Shown here: piece after piece, positions 1-6,067 of the stretch
Numbering within the stretch: the stretch's first letter is position 1
How the letters are laid out: every line of letters begins with the position of its first letter
Assembly (NCBI GenBank): GCA_030638305.1
Contig: DAOWEW010000155.1
Span: forward strand, 1 to 8,643
Length of the DNA stretch: 8,643 nucleotides
Origin: Desulfobacteraceae bacterium
Lineage (GTDB): Bacteria > Desulfobacterota > Desulfobacteria > Desulfobacterales > ETH-SRB1
Direction: 5' to 3'
Made by a program: the position numbers and the translations under genes
Notes under the pieces: generated by a model
Seen by the model: only the letters and a program-made list of their open reading frames with translations
What the model was told of the DNA's origin: nothing
The model's database searches: none

Positions 1-20
1 AAAGCTGGAACCGGCTTTTT
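1..20 (+). terminator. Probable Rho-independent terminator of an upstream gene
   Basis: Bases 1-7 (AAAGCTG) pair with 12-18 (CGGCTTT), with one T-G wobble and a four-base loop, and the descending arm runs into five T residues (16-20). The stem may extend left of the window edge. It would end a plus-strand gene lying outside the window. The T tract is short and the stem only 7 bp as seen, so this is a moderate call. Confidence 0.45.
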
Positions 21-44
21 GATATGTCGTAAGAGATTTCAACA

Positions 45-163
45 ATGACAACTATCGCGAACAAAAAGGGTTTACGCTTATTGAATTGATGATCGTAGTG
101 GCAATCATCGGCATCCTGGCCGCAATTTCAGTCCCACAGTTTATGCAGTACCGTTCACGGAGC
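45..163 (+). pseudogene. 5' fragment of a type IV pilin gene, leader frameshifted
   Basis: The reading frame through position 68 onward gives [19 protein letters not shown] followed by ISVPQF. This is the classical type IV prepilin/pseudopilin cleavage site (G|F, with E at +5 of the mature protein) and its hydrophobic N-terminal helix. That frame has no start codon; it opens only after a TGA at 20-22. An ATG at 45, preceded by AAGAGA at 31-36, starts a different frame, and adding one A to the A run at 63-67 would join the two as [15 protein letters not shown], a normal leader. After [11 protein letters not shown] (about position 163) pilin similarity stops and the sequence passes into an unrelated ATPase remnant. 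Only about 40 of a usual 130-170 residues remain, so no pilus subunit can be made. A sequencing error could explain the missing A but not the truncation. Confidence 0.85.
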
Positions 164-201
164 TTATATGGCAGCTACAGCACAGATATCACAACCGGCG
201 C

Positions 202-767
202 GATAATCGCCGTAAGTTTATCACAGGCGGTCTGCCGGAGGCGGTCAATGTTTACCGGGAGCATCTTGAAAACCCTTACGAAGCGATTAAGGCGGTTCGA
301 CGCATCCACCAAGACCTTTTGGATACCTATATGGCGGATATCGCCAAGCATTCCGGCAAAACCAATTCCCAGCATATCGAACGCTTGTGGCGCAATGTGC
401 CTGTTCAGTTGGCACGTGCTCAGAACAGCAGCGCCCCGAAATTCCGTTTTAAAGATGCCGTGCCTGGTTTGCGAGGTTATGAACGTTTGTTTTCTCCACT
501 GGACTGGCTGGAAAACGCGCGGCTTGTTCTGAGGACTTCCATTGTGAGTCGGGCTGAAACCCCGCTTGTCGGATTTGCCAGAGATAACCGGTTCAAACAG
601 TACTTTTTTGATGTGGGTCTTTTGTCAAGTCTGAACGTGTTTGAAAAACGTTACCATCCTCAACAAAGTGTTGTCTTGAGCGCCTTGAATCTAAAGACAC
701 ACGGCTGTATGTTCCGATTTATGCAATCGGCCGGCTGAGAAGATTGTTAAATGATATTTTTTCTTGA
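202..767 (+). pseudogene. Remnant of an AAA ATPase with DUF4143 domain (N-terminus and middle deleted)
   Basis: In the frame of position 214 the sequence reads [17 protein letters not shown] and continues through [28 protein letters not shown] and YFFDVGLLSSLN. These are the conserved core of DUF4143, the C-terminal domain of a widespread bacterial ATPase family of unknown role. The Walker A/B ATPase domain that should precede it (roughly 200 residues) is absent, replaced by the pilin fragment. After SSLN (about 640) the text jumps to FEKRYHPQQSVVLSALNLK, which belongs near the family C-terminus, so about 100 or more residues (the nuclease-like EVK segment) are missing. From about 693 the ending RLYVPIYAIGRLRRLL is in another frame. 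One extra A at 693-695 would rejoin it, and the stop is then TGA 765-767. Deletions plus frameshift make this clearly non-functional. Confidence 0.85.
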
Positions 768-829
768 CTGCCATACTGGTTTGCACTATGTTCCGAATTA
801 GTTTAACCAAATTGGAGCGATGTGCAAAA

Positions 830-1989
830 ATGGAAAATATCAAGAGAATCCTGAATATTGATCTTCCGCCACGGCAGTCTGCTTTTTTATAGGGGCCAAG
901 AAAGACAGGAAAATCAACTTATCTGAAAGCAAGGTTTCCAGGCAGCCTTGTGTATAATTTTCTTCAAACCGATCTGTTTCTTGAATTCTCTAAGAAACCT
1001 GCTCTTTTGCGGGAACGGCTGCTTGCAAAGGGCGCTGATGTCCTGAATTACCCTGTGATACTGGATGAAGTTCAGAAGATTCCTCAACTCTTAGACGAAG
1101 TACACTGGCTGATTGAAAATAAGGGTTTGAGCTTTATACTGTGCGGATCAAGCGCACGAAAGCTGAAGAGAGGAAAGGCTAACCTTCTTGGGGGCCGGGC
1201 ATGGCGTTATGAGATGTTTCCATTTGTTACTTTTGAACTGGAGAACTGGGATCTGTTGAGAGTATTAAATCGCGGTATGATACCGGATCATTATTTTAAG
1301 GAAAACTATAAGAAATCCTTGAGGGCATATACACAGGATTATTTAAAAGAAGAGGTTTTTGATGAGGGCTTAACCCGGAACATTCCAGCATTTTCCAGGT
1401 TTTTTGATGCTATGGCATACTCACACGGAGAGCTTACGAATTATTCCAATATAGCGCGTGACTGCGGTGTAGATTCAAAACTGTAAAGGAGTATTACCAG
1501 ATCCTCGTGGATACGCTTCTCGGCGCTATGGTAGAACCCTTTAAGAGGAGGCAAAACCGGCAGGTCATCACCAAGGCGGCAAAATTCTACTTGTTTGATG
1601 TGGGAGTTGCCGGCGCTGTAGCAAAACGGCATATTGAGGAAGAAAAAGGTGAATTGTTCGGAAAAGCATTTGAGCATTTTATTTTGATGGAGATTGCGGC
1701 TTATAATTCCTACAATGAAATTGATTATAAAATCAATTTCTGGAGAACAAAATCAGGTCTGGAAGTCGACTTTGTGCTGGGTGGAGGCGAAGTTGCAATC
1801 GAAGTAAAGGGCTCGACCCGTATTGAGAAAAAGGATTTACAGCCCCTGAATGCCTTTATAGAGGAATATTTGCCACGGAAGGCATTGGTAGTATGCAATG
1901 AGAGGGAAGAGAGAGTTCATGGCAGGATACGAATAATGCCATATAGAAATTTCCTGCGTGATTTATGGGAAGGCAAGATCATTCGCTGA
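830..1989 (+). pseudogene. Near full-length AAA ATPase/DUF4143 protein, interrupted by TAG and a frameshift
   Basis: Reconstructed length is 386 residues, normal for the family. ATG 830 follows GGAG at 814-817 at a rather long distance. Codon 21 (890-892) is TAG, immediately before Walker A GPRKTGKST (22-30). Relatives often have W there, so TGG to TAG is the simplest cause. Walker B is VILDEVQ with D79-E80, and LCGSSARKL follows as the sensor-like strand. The DUF4143 part begins around YTQDYLKEEV. At 1477-1480 one A is missing: the frame ends at TAA 1484, but adding an A restores SKTVKEYYQILVDTLLG into the downstream frame. The C-terminal nuclease-like motif is EVDF (D314) then EVKGS (E325, K327). 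Everything else is well conserved, so inactivation looks recent. Such ATPases have no settled function. Re-initiation at GTG 1507 could give a C-terminal fragment, but I see no reason to expect activity. Confidence 0.88.
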
Positions 1990-2044
1990 TCTCAATGCAG
2001 ATACTGGACTCATATTCGGCTTATTTTCAAGTGGAGGCTCAACT

Positions 2045-2446
2045 CTAAGAAGACTTGGTCTTCAGCCATTGAATCGAATATTCGTCCTCAAGCTTCTTGA
2101 ATTCAGGGTCGCCAGTAACTACTACTGCCTTTAGTCTATGTGAAAGGGCCGCAGCAAAACAGTCGGCATAAGCTATCTTGTATCTGCCTTTCAATTTGGC
2201 TGCTTCGTAAGTCAACTTTTGGTCAGCATCTACTAATTCAATAGGATATTGTTTGAGTTGTCCAATCACTTTCTCTGCAATTTCAATTCCTTGCTCTCTC
2301 AGGGTATTGTAGTAAATCTCACCCCAGTTGATCACTGACATGTATGCCTTAGCCTTCCGATCCATTAGTGACTTCAAAATCAGAGCTACTTTGTCAGCCC
2401 CAGGTTCATCTTCAAAAAAGGCGATCATCGCAAAACTGTCCATCAC
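2045..2446 (-). CDS. vapC: PIN-domain toxin, VapC type (ribonuclease)
   Basis: This predicted 133-residue PIN-domain protein would act as the toxin of a type II module, a Mg-dependent endoribonuclease that cleaves RNA when its antitoxin is degraded. The acidic residues expected in PIN catalytic sites are all present: D3 (MDSFAMIAFF), E43 (NWGEIYYN), D95 (YADCFAAAL) and D113 (TGDPEF). Length fits VapC (about 130). GTG 2446 is taken as start, with ATG 2443 next to it. Eight bases separate it from the antitoxin stop, so the two are co-transcribed and probably translationally coupled. The frame upstream of GTG reads V-K-K-Y, like the usual VapC beginning MKKYV, but its first codon is GTA. The ancestral start may therefore have been lost and the protein may begin a few residues late. 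Intact otherwise; the target RNA is unknown. Confidence 0.88.
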   Translation of the reverse strand: MMDSFAMIAFFEDEPGADKVALILKSLMDRKAKAYMSVINWGEIYYNTLREQGIEIAEKVIGQLKQYPIELVDADQKLTYEAAKLKGRYKIAYADCFAAALSHRLKAVVVTGDPEFKKLEDEYSIQWLKTKSS

Positions 2447-2454
2447 ATATTTCT

Positions 2455-2685
2455 TTACAGTTCCGCTTCTTTCTTTTTGTCCTCTACAAGGGCTCTCAAA
2501 ATCCTTCCTCTTGTTTTTAGCATACCCCGCCCTTCTTTGATTGGATCGTTTGCAAGTGGCTCCACGATGATTCTATTTCCATCGTCGTAAACGTTGACTT
2601 GCGTGCCCTTCTTGATCTTAAACCTCGCCCGAATCACTGCGGGAATAACAATCTGGCCCTTTATTGTCGATGTTACTATAGACAT
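2455..2685 (-). CDS. vapB: AbrB/SpoVT-fold antitoxin of the VapC-like toxin
   Basis: 76 residues. Residues 1-50 (STIKGQIVIPAVIRARFKI, then KKGTQVNVYDDGNRIIVEPL) show the swapped-hairpin AbrB/MazE/SpoVT DNA-binding fold: the GQIVIP strand, the IR..F.I..GT segment and the IIVEPL strand. Residues 51-76 form a charged tail of the kind that wraps the toxin. The start is ATG 2685, with GGAG at 2696-2693 seven bases upstream on the minus strand. It would neutralise the PIN toxin by direct binding and, with it, repress its own promoter, as is usual for such modules. It lies just upstream of the toxin in the same operon. It is divergent from the higBA remnant, so the shared 100-bp gap carries its control region. 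Confidence 0.88.
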   Translation of the reverse strand: MSIVTSTIKGQIVIPAVIRARFKIKKGTQVNVYDDGNRIIVEPLANDPIKEGRGMLKTRGRILRALVEDKKKEAEL

Positions 2686-2717
2686 GTTAATGCTCCAGTA
2701 TTACGAATCTTTTTATT

Positions 2718-2746
2718 TATGTAATACATAGGCCTCCAACTGTCAA
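2718..2746 (-). promoter_or_regulatory. Sigma-70-like promoter of vapBC
   Basis: On the minus strand a perfect -35 hexamer TTGACA (2746-2741) is followed after 17 bases by TACATA (2723-2718), a partial match to TATAAT. Transcription would begin near 2710, giving a leader of about 25 bases before the antitoxin ATG at 2685 and placing GGAG within it. The position and the ideal spacer support it; the -10 is weak. Confidence 0.5.
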
Positions 2747-2784
2747 AGTTTAACTTCGTGTCCCGGATATTCGATATAAAAAAG

Positions 2785-2806
2785 ATGGGGTTACCCATTA
2801 AATGGG
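2785..2806. repeat. Overlapping inverted repeats between the divergent toxin-antitoxin modules
   Basis: Three half-sites alternate: ATGGG (2785-2789), CCCAT (2794-2798, extended to CCCATT 2794-2799) and AATGGG (2801-2806). The first two form a 5-bp inverted repeat with a four-base spacer. The last two form a perfect 6-bp inverted repeat around one base. This lies about 40 bp behind the vapBC -35 box and at the very 5' edge of the higB remnant. It could be an operator of either module or the scar of the event that removed the higB start. Confidence 0.35.
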
Positions 2807-2975
2807 GGGACATGCAGGACATAGTGACATGAGGGTCCCTCCAGCGAATAAGCTTGAAGCATTGTCCGGAAAGAGAAAGGGACAACATAGCATTCGCATT
2901 AACGATCAATGGCGGATTTGTTTCAAGTGGCAAAACGGAAATGCATACAGTGTTGAAATTGTAGATTATCATTGA
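2802..2975 (+). pseudogene. higB: HigB/RelE-type toxin, N-terminally truncated
   Basis: The frame ending at TGA 2973-2975 reads RVPPANKLEALSGKRKGQ, then SIRINDQWRICFKWQNG and NAYSVEIVDYH. This is the conserved C-terminal half of HigB toxins, which cleave mRNA on the ribosome and belong to the RelE fold. From the first in-frame ATG (2802) only 57 residues can be made, against about 92 in the family. The N-terminal 35 or so residues, including the first helices, are absent, and no other frame upstream to 2700 resembles them. The retained part keeps the R-I-N-D-Q-W-R-I-C-F core and the VDYH tail. The antitoxin gene follows at once, its GAGG ribosome site overlapping this stop codon, as in normal higBA operons. 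It is probably inactive as a toxin. Confidence 0.8.
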
Positions 2976-2985
2976 GGTAAAAAAA

Positions 2986-3414
2986 ATGAAGAAAAAGAAG
3001 ATACCCCCAGTTCATCCTGGCGAGATTCTGTTTGAGGAATTTCTTAAACCGATGAACATAAGCCAGAATCAGCTTGGCAGACACCTTGGAGTTTCTCCAC
3101 GCCGGATCAATGAAATAGTCCATTGTAAAAGGAGCATAACCGCGGACACGGCTCTTCGTCTTGCCGCCTGTTTTGGCAATTCTCCATCATTCTGGATAGG
3201 ACTTCAGAAGGAATGCTGCCATTTTATATATTTTTTAAGACATAAATACACGAGAGAGCGAACTCATGTAGCTTTGGCTTATCAATTAGCACGCCGAAGG
3301 CGTACCACAACTTTAGGCATTTTAGGCACTTTAATATACTTTAGGCACTTTTTACTCATCTATCCGATCATGCCGAATTCGTTAGGCATAAAATGGAAAT
3401 TCCTATACTATTAA
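2986..3414 (+). pseudogene. higA: HigA-type XRE antitoxin, C-terminally truncated and run-on
   Basis: Residues 1-76 match HigA/VapI antitoxins: HPGEILFEEFLKPMNISQNQ opens the domain, then the helix-turn-helix LGRHLGVSPRRINEIVHCKR (about 30-49), then TADTALRLAACFGNSPSFW and IGLQKE. ATG 2986 has GAGG (2974-2977) eight bases upstream. After LQKE (about 3213) similarity ends. The family normally goes on 20-25 residues, but here the frame continues for 66 residues of low-complexity, unrelated sequence through short repeats to TAA 3412-3414. DNA binding could persist, since the helix-turn-helix is whole, but the C-terminal end is foreign. With its toxin also broken, this is best read as a decayed module rather than an active pair. 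Confidence 0.78.
3291..3389 (+). repeat. Short TTAGGCA repeats and a small hairpin in an intergenic stretch
   Basis: The word TTAGGCA occurs four times: three as TTTAGGCA (3312-3319, 3321-3328, 3340-3347) and one as GTTAGGCA near 3381-3389. The first two are tandem with a 9-base period. Just before them is a perfect hairpin ACGCC-GAA-GGCGT (3291-3303). The whole stretch from about 3214 to 3564 has no convincing gene. Besides these repeats it holds only A/T-rich sequence and the promoter-like element near 3505. The repeats are too short and irregular for a CRISPR array. Confidence 0.55.
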
Positions 3415-3504
3415 ATCATTATAATCGGAAATAGCGTTAATGCAAGAAAAAGATCAAATCACGAGAAAAATTGTTTTTTGTGGTATGATTAATTGTTTTG
3501 GATG

Positions 3505-3534
3505 TTGCAAGATTATGCAGGTGTATTGTATAGT
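3505..3534 (+). promoter_or_regulatory. Sigma-70-like promoter before the histidine kinase operon
   Basis: TTGCAA (3505-3510, four of six bases of TTGACA) and TATAGT (3529-3534, five of six of TATAAT) are 18 bases apart. Transcription would start near 3541, about 25 bases before the kinase ATG. No GG-N10-GC sigma-54 element is seen here, which fits constitutive expression of the regulators. Confidence 0.45.
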
Positions 3535-3564
3535 AATTTATTTTTTTTTACAAACCCCTAAAAT

Positions 3565-4686
3565 ATGGAAATGCCATTGTTTAAAACTATGATGGAAGAG
3601 GTACCCATTCCTCTATTAATTACAGACAGCAAGGGTCAGATAATTTTTGCCAACAGATGGTTGGAACAGTTTATGGGGTATCCCCGGCAGAAATTTTTGA
3701 GGAGCAACCTGCGAGATCTGTGTGCGCCTTATGAACAGGGTCGATATATTTTCTCATGTTTACCTGATATCGAAAGGACGACTGAGGTTGATATTGATCT
3801 TCAGCGAAAAAATGATGAGATATTTACGGCAAATGTTTCTTTTGCCCCCTTTCATTACCGGCAAGCAATGCATCTGCTTATAGTTGTCAGGGACGTGACC
3901 GCCAGGCGGATCCAGGAAGGAAAAACCCGGGAAGATGAAGAGCGATATCGCAAATTGCTTGCAGAGCGAAATATGTTGCAAAATCAGCTTCATCGATCCA
4001 GCAAGGTCGCCTTCATGGGAGAGCTGGCTGCCGGGATTGCCCACGAAATCAACAATCCCCTTGGCATTATCCTCGGGTTTGTTCAGGATATTTTAGATGA
4101 AATCACTTTGAGTGATCCCCTTTTTGAATCTATCAATATTATCGAAAAGGAGACAGCCAGGTGTGTAGATGTGGTAAAGAACCTTTTGGATTTTGCACGA
4201 TTAAAGCCTCCGGAGAGTATCCCTGTGGACATCGTCGAACTTCTTGAAGGTTCAATTGTGTTGCTGATGCCCGGAATTAAAAAAAATAAGGTGAGCATCG
4301 AAAAGAATTTTGATAAAAAACTTCCCACCATCAAACTTGATCCACAGCTTATCCAGCAGGTTTTTCTTAATGTAATGATCAACGCTGTTCAGGCAATGCC
4401 TGATGCAGGTGTTCTTACTTTTGGTATCAACCTTATAGTCAAAGAGCGGTCGCAGGAACCAGGCAGTTGGATCCGAATTACCATATCAGATACAGGCATC
4501 GGGATATCTGAAAAGGATATCCAGCGTGTTTTTGATCCTTTTTTTACCACAAAGGGGAGCAAGGGGACTGGCTTGGGACTTTCAGTTTGTCAGCGTATCA
4601 TGGAAGACCATTGTGGAAAGATTGAAATAGAGAGCCGAAAGGGATACGGAACTATATGCAGCCTTTATTTTCCGATAAAAGATTAA
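3565..4686 (+). CDS. Cytoplasmic PAS-domain sensor histidine kinase (NtrB-like)
   Basis: 373 residues with no membrane segment or signal peptide, so it should sense an internal cue. A PAS domain spans about 8-115 (VPIPLLITDSKGQIIFANRW to VVRDVTARR), followed by a charged coiled-coil linker (117-145). The dimerisation/phospho-acceptor domain has H160 in GIAHEINNPLG, typical of the NtrB/AtoS class. The ATPase domain shows the N box (N273 in NVMINAVQAM), G1 (D309 in DTGIGIS), F box (FDPFFTTKG) and G2 (G334-TGLGLS). It would autophosphorylate H160 and pass phosphate to the receiver encoded 10 bases downstream. No clear ribosome site precedes ATG 3565; the in-frame ATGs at 3589 and 3592 are alternatives but would begin right at the PAS domain. 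The PAS ligand or cofactor cannot be told. All catalytic boxes are intact. Confidence 0.92.
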   Translation: MEMPLFKTMMEEVPIPLLITDSKGQIIFANRWLEQFMGYPRQKFLRSNLRDLCAPYEQGRYIFSCLPDIERTTEVDIDLQRKNDEIFTANVSFAPFHYRQAMHLLIVVRDVTARRIQEGKTREDEERYRKLLAERNMLQNQLHRSSKVAFMGELAAGIAHEINNPLGIILGFVQDILDEITLSDPLFESINIIEKETARCVDVVKNLLDFARLKPPESIPVDIVELLEGSIVLLMPGIKKNKVSIEKNFDKKLPTIKLDPQLIQQVFLNVMINAVQAMPDAGVLTFGINLIVKERSQEPGSWIRITISDTGIGISEKDIQRVFDPFFTTKGSKGTGLGLSVCQRIMEDHCGKIEIESRKGYGTICSLYFPIKD

Positions 4687-4696
4687 GGGTGAAACA

Positions 4697-6067
4697 GTGT
4701 TAGCAAAGATTTTAGTGGTAGATGATGAAGAGCACATGCTTAAGCTGTTTGAAAAAATTCTTACAAAGCAGGGCCATAAGGTTCGAACTGCTATCAGTGG
4801 AACCGAAGCGATCAGTCTGTTGGAAAAGAATGATTTTGATCTAATATTTTCTGATCTTTTAATGCCTGATCTTGGCGGCATGGGCCTGTTAAAGGAGGTA
4901 AAAGCCGGATATTCTGATATTCCTTTTATTGTCATCACGGCCTACGGCACTATTGAGTCTGCGGTTGAGGCCATGAAAGCAGGCGCATTCGACTATCTGA
5001 CCAAGCCCTTTCACAAAGATGATATCCTTCTGGTAGCAGGCAAGGCTTTAAAATATTGCGAACTTCGTAATGAAATCAAACGACTTCGGGAAGAACTGAA
5101 AGGAAAAGAGGGAGTCAAAAAAATTATAGGCAAAAGCAAAGCTATGCAGGATGTGTTGAAACTCGTTGCCAGGGTAGCAGATAGCCAGGCTACCGTCCTG
5201 GTCCAGGGAGAAAGCGGTACAGGTAAGGAATTGATCGCCAGGCTTATTCACGATCTGAGCAGCCGGAGAGATAAATCTTTTATAGCCGTGGATTGTGGTG
5301 TTTTCCCGGAACATCTTTTGCAAAGTGAACTCTTCGGCCATGTCAAGGGAGCATTTACAGGAGCAGTTAAAGATAAAAAAGGGCTCTTTATTGCGGCAGA
5401 TAAGGGCACGCTTTTTTTAGATGAAATCGGAACAATTTCTCAAGCCATGCAATTGAATCTGCTGCGTGTGCTTCAGGAAAAAGAAGTAAGGCCGGTAGGC
5501 AGCGTTATGAGTATTAAAGGAGATGTGCGGGTGGTAGCAGCTACAAGCGTAGATCTTGAGCAGGCCATGCATGATGGAGGGTTCCGAAGGGATCTGTATT
5601 ACCGGTTGGCTGTAGTCACAGTCGATCTGCCCCCCTTGAGAGAAAGAAAGTCTGATATAACTGCGCTTGCATATCACTTTATGCAAAAATATGCCACAAT
5701 TTACGACAGAGAACTTTCCGATATAACTCCCGGGGCCATGAACGCCATAATGGAAAATCCGTGGCCCGGAAATGTCAGAGAGCTTGAGAACGTTATGGAG
5801 CGTGCGGTTCTTCTGACTGATGGTGCTTTCCTTGATGAAAAGTCGCTTCCTTTGCCTGTCAGGCAAAGGATATCGCATAAAACCAGGCAGTTAAAACCTT
5901 GCAAAAACTCAATAAGAACGGCGGGCAAAGAGGCGGAAAGGAAAGCTATATTAAAGGCATTGGAAGAGACAATGGGCAACAAGACAAAAACCGCCAGGAT
6001 GCTGGGAATAAGTCGAAGTTCATTATATAATAAAATAAACGAATTTAATATTGGAAAATCATTATGA
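4697..6067 (+). CDS. NtrC-family sigma-54-dependent response regulator
   Basis: 456 residues in three parts. The receiver (1-120) has acidic pocket D9/D10, phospho-acceptor D53 (SDLLMP) and K103 (LTKPF). The AAA+ domain (about 145-380) has Walker A GESGTGKE (171-178), the sigma-54-contacting GAFTGA loop (218-223), Walker B GTLFLDEIG (237-245) and the conserved NPWPGNVRELENV. The Fis-type helix-turn-helix at the C-terminus reads NKTKTARMLGISRSSLYNKI. When phosphorylated by the adjacent kinase it should hexamerise, bind enhancer sites and open sigma-54 promoters using ATP. The start is GTG 4697, with AAGGGTG about six bases upstream; no ATG fits the receiver's first strand. Its stop overlaps the next gene's start (ATGA, 6064-6067), implying coupled translation. 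A likely target is the sigma-54-like element at 6974-6990. Confidence 0.94.
   Translation: MLAKILVVDDEEHMLKLFEKILTKQGHKVRTAISGTEAISLLEKNDFDLIFSDLLMPDLGGMGLLKEVKAGYSDIPFIVITAYGTIESAVEAMKAGAFDYLTKPFHKDDILLVAGKALKYCELRNEIKRLREELKGKEGVKKIIGKSKAMQDVLKLVARVADSQATVLVQGESGTGKELIARLIHDLSSRRDKSFIAVDCGVFPEHLLQSELFGHVKGAFTGAVKDKKGLFIAADKGTLFLDEIGTISQAMQLNLLRVLQEKEVRPVGSVMSIKGDVRVVAATSVDLEQAMHDGGFRRDLYYRLAVVTVDLPPLRERKSDITALAYHFMQKYATIYDRELSDITPGAMNAIMENPWPGNVRELENVMERAVLLTDGAFLDEKSLPLPVRQRISHKTRQLKPCKNSIRTAGKEAERKAILKALEETMGNKTKTARMLGISRSSLYNKINEFNIGKSL
5849..5869. repeat. Perfect 10-bp inverted repeat inside the sigma-54 activator gene
   Basis: CCTTTGCCTG (5849-5858) and CAGGCAAAGG (5860-5869) are exact reverse complements separated by one T. 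It sits in the linker between the AAA+ domain and the DNA-binding helices (codons for LPLPVRQR). It could be a protein-binding site or an mRNA hairpin, or may simply be tolerated in a flexible linker. Confidence 0.6.

Noticed and set aside
409..425. TTGGCACGTGC as a sigma-54 -24 box
   Set aside because: There is no GC at the required ten-base distance and it lies inside the DUF4143 remnant.
890..892. TAG read as pyrrolysine in the ATPase
   Set aside because: The position corresponds to a residue commonly W in relatives and the same gene also has a frameshift, so a nonsense mutation in a decaying gene is simpler. No pyl genes are visible in the window.
1507..1989. Independent gene starting at GTG 1507
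   Set aside because: Its protein is the direct continuation of the ATPase/DUF4143 gene after a one-base loss, and no ribosome site supports a separate start.
2676..3123. Minus-strand reading frames opposite the higBA remnant
   Set aside because: They lie antisense to clear HigB and HigA coding sequence and show no recognisable domains.
3312..3389. CRISPR-like array
   Set aside because: The units are seven or eight bases, unevenly spaced, with no spacers of 30 or more bases and no cas genes.
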